From assembly GCA_030762895.1 (NCBI GenBank), contig CM061062.1:287490397-287554396 (forward strand): a stretch of DNA of 64,000 nt, in the 5' to 3' direction. The notes under the pieces were generated by a model, which did not search any database, was not told the DNA's origin, and saw only the letters and a list, made by a program, of their open reading frames with translations. This DNA is from Sophora flavescens. Lineage: Eukaryota > Streptophyta > Magnoliopsida > Fabales > Fabaceae. Positions 57,151 through 64,000 of the stretch are shown here, one piece after another. How positions within the stretch are numbered: the first letter of the stretch is position 1; the number at the start of each line of letters is the position of its first letter. A program made the position numbers and the translations under genes.

Positions 57151-58760
57151 TTACTCGCGATCAAACAAAGCCATTATATCTTCATCTGGAAAATCACATT
57201 GCATCGATCCATAATCTTCTACCGGCTGATTGGCTAGATATTCTACAAGAGCACTCCCTTTTATTTCTTTTTGGGTGACATAGACAATGTCATATTCTGA
57301 TAGCAGGACTTGCCAGCTAGCAATTCTTCCAGTCAGAGCAGGCTTATCAAAGATATACTTGATTGGATCCATTTTGGACACCAACCAGGTAGTGTAACAC
57401 AACATGTAATGCCTCAAACGGCGAGCCGCCCAAGCCAAGGCACAGCAAGTGCGTTCTAGCAGTGAGTATTTGGCTTCGCAACTGGTGAATTTCTTCCTCC
57501 CTGACTCATCGTACAGTCAAATACATGATGAGAGGTCTTCCTGGCACTGGGGGAACCAAGACCGGAAGCTCTTGTAGGTACTGTTTGATCTTCTCAAAAG
57601 CTTTTTGACAATCTTCATTCCATGTTACTGCCTGATTTTTGCGCAGCAGTTTAAAGATTGGTTCATAAGTCGCGGTTAGTTGGGAGATGAACCGGGCAAT
57701 TTAGTTCAATCTTCCTAAAAATCCACGAACTTCCTTCTCTGTTTGAGGTGCTGGCATGTCGATGATTGCTCGAACCTTTTCAGGATCAACCTCTATTCCT
57801 CTTTGACTAACAATGAACCCCAGAAGCTTGCCTGATTTCACTCCAAAAGTGCATTTGGCTGGATTCAGTCAGAGCTTACACTTTCTTAACCGCTCAAAAA
57901 GTTTATGCAGATTATCAACATGGTCATCTTCTAATCTGGACTTGGCGATCATGTCATCTACATAAACTTCTATCTCCTTATGCATCATGTCAAGGAATAA
58001 AGCCACCATAGCCCGCTGATATGTTGTCCCAGCATTTTTCAAGCCAAAGGGCATAACCTTATAGCAAAAGGTTCCCCACAAAGTGACAAATGTAGTTTTC
58101 TCCATATCTTCAGGTGCCATCTTGATCTGATTATATCCCGAGAAACCATCCATGAAAGAGAATAATGCATGTTGAGCAGTATTATCTACAAGAACATCAA
58201 TGTGAGGCAAAGGAAAATCATCTTTTGGGCTAGCTCTGTTCAGATCTCGATAGTCAACACACATTCGAACCTTTCCATCTTTCTTGGGAACAGGAACGAT
58301 GTTAGCAACCCATTGAGGGTACTTTACGACTTCTAGGAAACCTGCATCCAGTTGTTTCTTGACCTCCTCCTCGATCTTTAAGGACATTTCCACTTTCATC
58401 CTTCGTAGCTTCTGCTTTACTGGAGGACACTCCGACTTTAATGGCAATTTGTGTTCTGCTACACTGGGGTTTAACCCTGGCATGTCTTGGTACGACCATG
58501 CGAAAACATCTTTATAATCCATCAACAACCTGATCAACCTGTTCCGCTCCTTTTCTTTCAGGGAAAGGCCAATCTTGACCTCTTTTTTATCATCTTTGGT
58601 TCCCAAATTGATTAGCTCACTCGGCTCTTCATGGGGCCGAATTTCCCTGGCTTCTTGCTCTACCAATCTCAAAAGTTCAGGGGGAACTTCCCCGTCATCA
58701 TCAACAACCTCCTCAGCATGATCAACGGGATAGTCAAAATTGTATGATGAGTTACTAACA
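57151..58760 (-). pseudogene. Tat polyprotein: reverse transcriptase and first RNase H
   Basis: After the predicted intron the frame reads an acidic linker and then RT, with VPKKDGKVRMCVDYRDLN, a QIKMAPED block and the catalytic YVDD near 57960. A stop at 57866-57868 is followed by more RT/connection sequence (GFIVSQRGIEVDPEKV, with another stop near 57700). A frameshift lies between about 57540 and 57440. The first RNase H then runs to a stop at 57151, containing the STLE-less tail KGSALVEYLANQP. The reading frame 57151-57438 is one phase off from RT. The enzyme copied element RNA into DNA in its active ancestors. Confidence 0.88.
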
Positions 58761-59027
58761 CTGTCATTTTCAAGAGAGTCACTTTTAGATCTTCATTTGG
58801 TAATTTTCAGGGAAAGACGAATGAATAAAGGTTAAAGACGAGAGACTGCATTTATTGGTGAGGGATGGTGAACAAAAATGAAAGTAAATAAAGAGAGATA
58901 ACAACACAAGTTATACTGAATGCATGCATTTATTGATAAGTCATACTGAAGCAGAAACAAGTAAGCCCATTACAACAAAATTCCTAAAGCCTTGGGCAGA
59001 GCTAAAGGATAAGCATTACAGAATTAC
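58761..59027 (-). other. Predicted intron between protease and RT of the Tat element
   Basis: On the minus strand GTAATTCTG (from 59027) to ATGACAG (58761) is 267 nt, a multiple of three, with several stops inside. Removing it joins ...ESFS to N-VSNSSYNFDYPVD in the same frame as RT and eliminates the TAA at 59024. Ogre elements have a spliced intron at this place. Borders are by eye. Confidence 0.6.
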
Positions 59028-60979
59028 TTTGAAAAGGACTCTATGGTCTTGGGGAACTCAATGATCTCCCAATTGTTGAGCTCTGTATCCGGAGAGCATG
59101 GATACACCGGATTGATACCATGATCAGCAGGATAATCATCTTCAATAGCTTCTGCTTGGTGCAGGAATGCGAACCCTACGCTTCGGAAGCTCTGTCGAAT
59201 GTCACAGATGGGAACCCTTTCAGCCTCGCATTCACGATTTTCCAACCGAGCCAACCTCTTTCTTTTCTTCTCTTCTATAACCTTCATCTTGTCGGCCTTG
59301 GTGGGTTTGTATCCCAACCCAAACCTATCCTTGTTCTCAGTGAGCATGAGGATGTTAGCGACACCTTGGCTATTCTTCCCCAGACCGCTTCCAGGTTGGT
59401 ATCCTCCTTCAAGCATAACCTTGGCCATCATGATGGAGGCTTTGGATGACCGAGGTTTCAAGAGTGGAGCACTATCCCCAACATAAGTGGCATTGGCAAT
59501 TTCAAGTGACTGGAAGGCGGTCTCGAGAGCTTCCTCGGCAGCTTCAATATAAGGGGTTGTTGACGGCTTGCTTACTAACAGATCTTCCTCTCCAAAAACA
59601 ATTATCAGCTTATGATCAACAATGAACTTCACCTTCTGGTGCAATGTGGAAGGTACAGCTCCAGACGAATGGATCCATGGTCGTCCTAGGAGACAACTGT
59701 AAGTTGGTGTGATGTCCATCACTTGGAAGAGTACTTCAAAGGTGCAAGGTCCAATCTGAATGGGCAATTCGATTTCTCCCATGACTTCCCTGCGAGTGCC
59801 ATCGAAAACTCTTACAATCATTGTGCTTGGCTTCATATGAGTTCCATCAAAAGGCAACTTTGCCAGTGTTGACTTTGGCATTACATTCAAAGAAGAGCCA
59901 TTATCAATGAGAACCCTAGCCATGACATGGTCTCGACACTTCACAGAAATGTGCAATGCCTTGTTGTGCCCCATACCTTCAGCTGGTATTTCATCATTGG
60001 TGAAAGTGACATAATTATCAGCAACTATGTTACCTACAATGTTATCGAGCTTATCAACTGTGATGTCATGGGAAACATGAGCTTGATTCAACACCTTCAT
60101 CAGTACTCTCCTGTGTGGCTTAGAGTTCATCAATAGAGACAAGAGAGATATCCGAGCCGGAGTTCGATTTAACTGATCCACGACCCTGTATTCACTCTGC
60201 TTGATGAACTTCAAGAATTCGCTGACTTCTTCATCAGACACCTCCTTTTTCTTCTCATCCCCGTTTGCTTCCTTGTCATCTAGAATTTCTTCCACCTTCT
60301 CTTTCCCTTTGTGATACTTTCCTTCCTTTTCTATTTCCACCCTTTGCAATACCTCCGGAGTGTAAATACGACCACTCCTAGTCATTCCACCAATTCCTGA
60401 AATGTTGGTAACCACAGTAGTCCCGTCGGAAGGATTGGGTTGAACCTGCATCTCATATTTCCATGGTACCGCTTTGGTGTCCTTGTAAGGGAAAGGACTT
60501 GGAACTCGGATGACGATTGGTGTTGGCCCACTTGGAGCCGGCAAAGGTTTCTTCTCAATATAGTATATCACCACTGGTTTCGGAGTGACTTGCTCAGGAA
60601 CTGGTTGAGGATTAACCACAACAGTAAAAGGGGTTATCTTAATTGGGGTTGGGGAAATTGTAGATTCAGCCACCATATTAATGGCGTGCTCCTTTGATTC
60701 ACAACCAATTAAGATAATCTTCATATCCATTAACTGCTGCACAACTTGTTGAAACTCTGCACAGTCTTCAATCAAATGCCCCATATTCCTGTCAAAGTCA
60801 CACCTTATCTCTCGATCAAGATCTTTTTCTTCCAAGATCGGGATTTGGATCAATCCGCGTTTGCACATCTCTCTGAAAATAACTCTCATAAGAGTCCCAA
60901 CATCGACCACTTTACTCTTGAGAGTATGTTCCCAGAAACTCTCAACGGCATTGACTCCCGAACTCCCATGATTTGGCAT
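59024..60979 (-). pseudogene. Tat polyprotein: protease region with G-patch
   Basis: A 651-codon open frame in phase with gag (separated from it by one TAG) and with RT. It opens with a Cys/His motif IRCDFDRNMGHLIEDC, passes a Pro- and Lys/Glu-rich linker, and has the aspartic protease active site DNGSSLNVMP about residue 361. Near the C-terminus GGYQPGSGLGKNSQG is a G-patch, an RNA-binding motif found at this place in related plant elements. This is the best-kept part of the element. Confidence 0.88.
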
Positions 60980-60985
60980 AGGACC

Positions 60986-62800
60986 CTATGCTACACTTGG
61001 AGCATCCTTCTGAAAGCTCAACCACTTGGCATTAATCAGGTCTTGCACCTTAAACTTCAAAGCTTTACAACTCTCGGTGGAATGACCCGTGGCCCCATCA
61101 TGATATTCACATTGAGCATTTGGGTCATACCACTTTGGATAAGGGGGGTCTATTGGTCTTGTCGGTATAGGAGTTAGCACCGATTTGCTCACAAGTTGGA
61201 GGAATAGTTCGGTGTAGGTCATGGGTATTGGGTCAAAATGCACTGGCTTTCTTTCCGAGTTATACGGTGGTCTTGTTTGACTGGTGTTTGGGTTTGGATT
61301 TAGGGGCTGGACGATTTGAGGTGGCATGGTAGGGTGTGTTTGAGACTGAGAAGAGTAAGATGGTCGATAAGGAGTCATCTGTTGAGGGTTTGGAAATTGC
61401 GAGGTGGCAGCGATGTATGGCTGGTTGGCTTGGTGATACGGAGGTGGTTGGTAATATGGGGCGTATTGGGCTTGGAAGGCGGGTGTTTGGTTTGGTCTCC
61501 ATTGGTTCGGTTTCTTTTGTTCAAAGGTTACTGCATGTGCTTGTCCCTCTTTCTTTTTCACAAACGGGGCTTTCTTTGGGCCGTTCCCAACTGAAATCTT
61601 GGTGATCTTGCCATTCCTCATTCCACTTTCAATTCTCTCGCGGATGATGACCATGTCAGAAAAATTTGATGACACTCTCCCAATCATCCTATCATAGAAG
61701 GGCGACTGGAGTGTGTCAATGAACATTGCTATGATTTCTTTCTCGGCTAAGGGAGGTTCCACCCGAGCAGTCAGTTCCCTCCATCGTTGCCCATACTCTT
61801 TGAAAGTATCTACGTCCCTTTTTGACATATTTTGGAGTTGCATCCTATCGGGAGCCATGTCAATATTGTACTTGTACTGCTTCAGGAATGCATCTGCTAG
61901 ATCTTTGAAGGATCGGATGTGTGCCCGCTCGAGATGCGTATACCAATTTGAAGCTGCCCCAGTTAAACTGTCTTGGAAGAAGTGAATCAAGAGCTTATCA
62001 TCTTGGGCATATGACGCCATCTTCCTAACATACATGGTCAAATGGTTTTTGGGACAAGTGGTTCCACGATATTTGTCAAAATCGGGCACCTTAAATTTCG
62101 GCGGAATTACCACATTTGGCACCAGACAAAGTTCCGAGGCATCCCGAAGACCATAACTATTTGTCCCTTCAATGGCCCGCAATCTTTCCTCTAGTACTTC
62201 TAGTTTTTCTTTAAATTGGGAAATCCCCGCCGACTGATTTACCGGAGTTTCTCCGTACATATTATGGGGAAATGAATATGGCATGGAGGAGGAACCGAAG
62301 TTTGGCATCATTTGAGCCCCCTGGGGTCCATAATGTAGGGTGTATTGTGGGGGTCTTGGATTGACAGAAGGTGTCACTATCGGGGTGTTACCATCTGTAG
62401 GGTTGGCATTTTGCGTTCGTGGTATTTCGACAGCATGGGTGGGGATTTATGTCTGAGTGATGTGTTCGGAGTTCTGAATGCCATCTTGTGGACTAGGGGC
62501 TGTTGGTGGTACGAACCCTCGAGGCAAACCGTATGGGGGATTGTTCGGGTCAAATGAAAAATGAGTTTGGTTGAGAGGCATCATGGCCCCTGGTTGGTTG
62601 AAGCCTTGAATAGGAATCTGAGAAAAATCGGGCGGGATGAGAGGTGTGGCTGGCTGTCCTTCGTTCGAGGCTGGAGGGTTCTCCTCTATGTTCTTCTCCT
62701 TCTGCTTTTCTTGTAGGATCTCCATCACCTTAGCCATCTGATCCATGATTTGACTGACTTCATCCCTGATCTCTTGAACTTCTTCTAGTTCATCCGCCAT
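60986..62800 (-). pseudogene. Tat gag, two in-frame nonsense codons
   Basis: From ATG 62800 a Glu/Lys-rich coiled-coil start (MADELEEVQEIRDEVSQIMD) leads to a Pro-rich part. A TAA at 62447-62449 breaks the frame, which continues in phase. The gag core follows, with FDKYRG, then HFFQDSLTGAASNWY and FIDTLQSPFYDRMIG, then a Pro/Gln-rich linker and the knuckle CEYHDGATGHSTESC. A second stop (TAG) at 60986-60988 separates it from protease. Gag would package the element RNA into cytoplasmic particles. Confidence 0.88.
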
Positions 62801-63348
62801 GGCTCTTGCCTGTGATCGAGTGCGATAAGGGTGTCTCGGAGCAATTGTTCAGAAGAGTCACACTGTTTTAATCAGAAAAAAAGTAAGAATATTGCAAAAA
62901 AGAAAAAGGTTTGGTGAAAACCACCTATGGAGTTATTATTTATTATTATTTTTTATTTTTTTCTTCTTGAGCTAACACCTTGTGACTGATAAGAGATGGT
63001 CCCTCCATCCCACACAGAGAGCATTGTGTTCATAAGATGAAATGGAGTTGACAACAAATCTAGGGAAAGAACATCTCTCCACAGTAGATGTTGTCTTAAA
63101 CACACTAGCAATGCGAATTGAGACATCTCGACCTACCCTTTGCGCAGAAGGAAGAATCCTATAAGGCAAAGATGTAGTTGACAACATACTAAAGGGAGAC
63201 CATGCTCCACGATAGGTGTCGTCATAAGTCAAGTGTAAGAGTTGGAGTGCGAAGGAATCATAGAGGAAGAACATATTTCATTAGAAGCAACACATAGATT
63301 GGGATTACATCATTGTCAAATCATAATTTTCAACGTTGTTACAACATT
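62801..63348 (-). other. Tat leader between ORF1 and gag
   Basis: Non-coding. A run (ATT)n near 62935-62960. Two related blocks contain ...AGTTGACAAC(A/T)... with (T/C)CTCCAC or GCTCCACGA near 63050-63085 and 63175-63220. Confidence 0.5.
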
Positions 63349-63992
63349 TCATCCTAAAGTCAACAGCTTCGGTCTCTTTCTTTTTAGCCTTCGAGCAAAC
63401 CCTCCACACATTTGCATAAAATCATTCAGTTCAGACGGGAGACGAAGCACAGGGTCCGCACAGATTTGTTGTTCTGTCTTCTCAAAGCTTTGGACAAAAT
63501 TCTGAATGCAATGGCTTAGCTCCAAACTCATGCTCACATATCTCTTTTTTCATATGTCAATATCTATCCCTCGCTCTCGCGCTTCTTCTCTCCACCACTT
63601 CACGGCATTCATTGCTTGAACCACGTGATCATGATAATGTTTTGCCGAGGTCCACCCCAAATCGGACTCCTTCTTTATTTTGACCATTAGGATATTTAGT
63701 TCTTTGACCTTTTGCACCAATTCATCAGTCATCCTACTTGTGCACAAATTTGCTTCTGTAAGTTGCTATTGACTCCACTTTGTCGATCGACCTCCGCCTC
63801 TAATGACTTTCTCATACCTTCTTGCTGGATGACTTTTTCTTCTAACCGACGCTTTTCTTTTCTTAGTCGATGCCTTTCCGTTGTCAAGGACAATACTTTT
63901 CTTTCAAGATTCTGGACCTTAGCCATGATGCTTGGTGAGACATTGTTTGTATTCATCTGGACTCTTGAGGTTGTGGGGATATCTGCACACAA
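63349..63992 (-). pseudogene. Tat ORF1 remnant, extends past the window edge
   Basis: Three pieces on the minus strand: a coiled-coil rich in Lys, Arg and Glu (63729-63992), then KWWREEARERG (63550-63747, another phase), then after an in-frame stop ELSHCIQNFVQSFEKTEQQ and LNDFMQMCGGFARRLK (63349-63537). Ogre-like elements have such an extra protein of unknown function before gag. It carries one frameshift near 63740 and one nonsense codon at 63550. Confidence 0.65.
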
Positions 63993-64000
63993 ATCTTTTA

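Larger units (their letters stand above)
46517..64000 (-). mobile_element. Tat/Ogre-lineage Ty3-gypsy retrotransposon, 3' part
   Basis: Order along the minus strand from the right edge: ORF1 remnant, leader, gag, protease with G-patch, predicted intron, RT, RNase H, a second RNase H, integrase, long 3' UTR with tandem repeats, polypurine tract (53577-53593) and 3' LTR. An upstream ORF1, an intron before RT, an additional RNase H and repeat-rich 3' UTRs are traits of the Tat lineage, especially Ogre-like elements. The 5' LTR lies beyond the window. Several nonsense codons and at least two frameshifts make this copy inactive. The left limit of the 3' LTR is uncertain. Confidence 0.85.

Overview
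The window is nuclear DNA of a flowering plant: split genes with GT-AG introns, a very AT-rich background, and nested LTR retrotransposons, CACTA, hAT, PIF/Harbinger and Mutator-type elements plus a tRNA-derived SINE. The mix (Tat/Ogre-type Ty3-gypsy with tandem repeats in its 3' UTR, SIRE-like copia LTR, MITE types that I associate with legumes) suggests a dicot, most likely a papilionoid legume. That placement is an inference; nothing in the window fixes the species.

Two host genes can be reconstructed, both on the + strand. A 12-exon gene (24886-33961, 537 aa) encodes a B''-type regulatory subunit of protein phosphatase 2A with a canonical EF-hand. About 2.7 kb downstream lies a two-exon phosphoenolpyruvate carboxylase kinase gene, PPCK (36672-37895, 276 aa). 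PPCK phosphorylates PEPC, and PP2A activity is generally credited with removing that phosphate, so the adjacency is notable although the B'' subunit has no known PEPC specificity. The gene pair is bracketed by two inverted copies of one hAT-type MITE (23437-24258 and 38552-39279). Introns of the PP2A gene hold MITEs and a non-autonomous LTR element.

Left arm (1-24 kb): AT-rich spacer; then a solo LTR (3162-15143, target duplication ACTTC) split by a 9.48-kb CACTA transposon (4537-14017, target duplication CCA) with decayed TNPD- and TNPA-like genes. Next come two copies of a retroposon tail, an uninterrupted 264-codon frame resembling a caulimovirid coat-protein region (endogenous pararetrovirus remnant), several MITEs, a 2.1-kb Mutator-like fold-back element with an internal ~249-bp tandem array, a PIF/Harbinger MITE and the first hAT MITE.

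Right arm (38-64 kb): the second hAT MITE, a copia-type LTR with a MITE inside it, a SINE with a perfect 14-bp target duplication, a third copy of the retroposon tail, and then a large Tat-lineage Ty3-gypsy element on the minus strand that runs off the right edge. It has ORF1, gag, protease with G-patch, a predicted frame-preserving intron, RT, two RNase H domains and integrase, all with nonsense codons or frameshifts. Its 3' UTR carries 14 tandem 49-bp repeats with a 4-unit higher-order pattern. Its 3' LTR was split by a complete 5.75-kb non-autonomous element (47416-53169, target duplication GTTAC) with tRNA-Asp-type primer site and only a gag-like reading frame.

No rRNA gene, tRNA gene or CRISPR array was seen. 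Element boundaries are from reading terminal repeats and target duplications by eye; family names rest on recognised protein motifs, not on a search.
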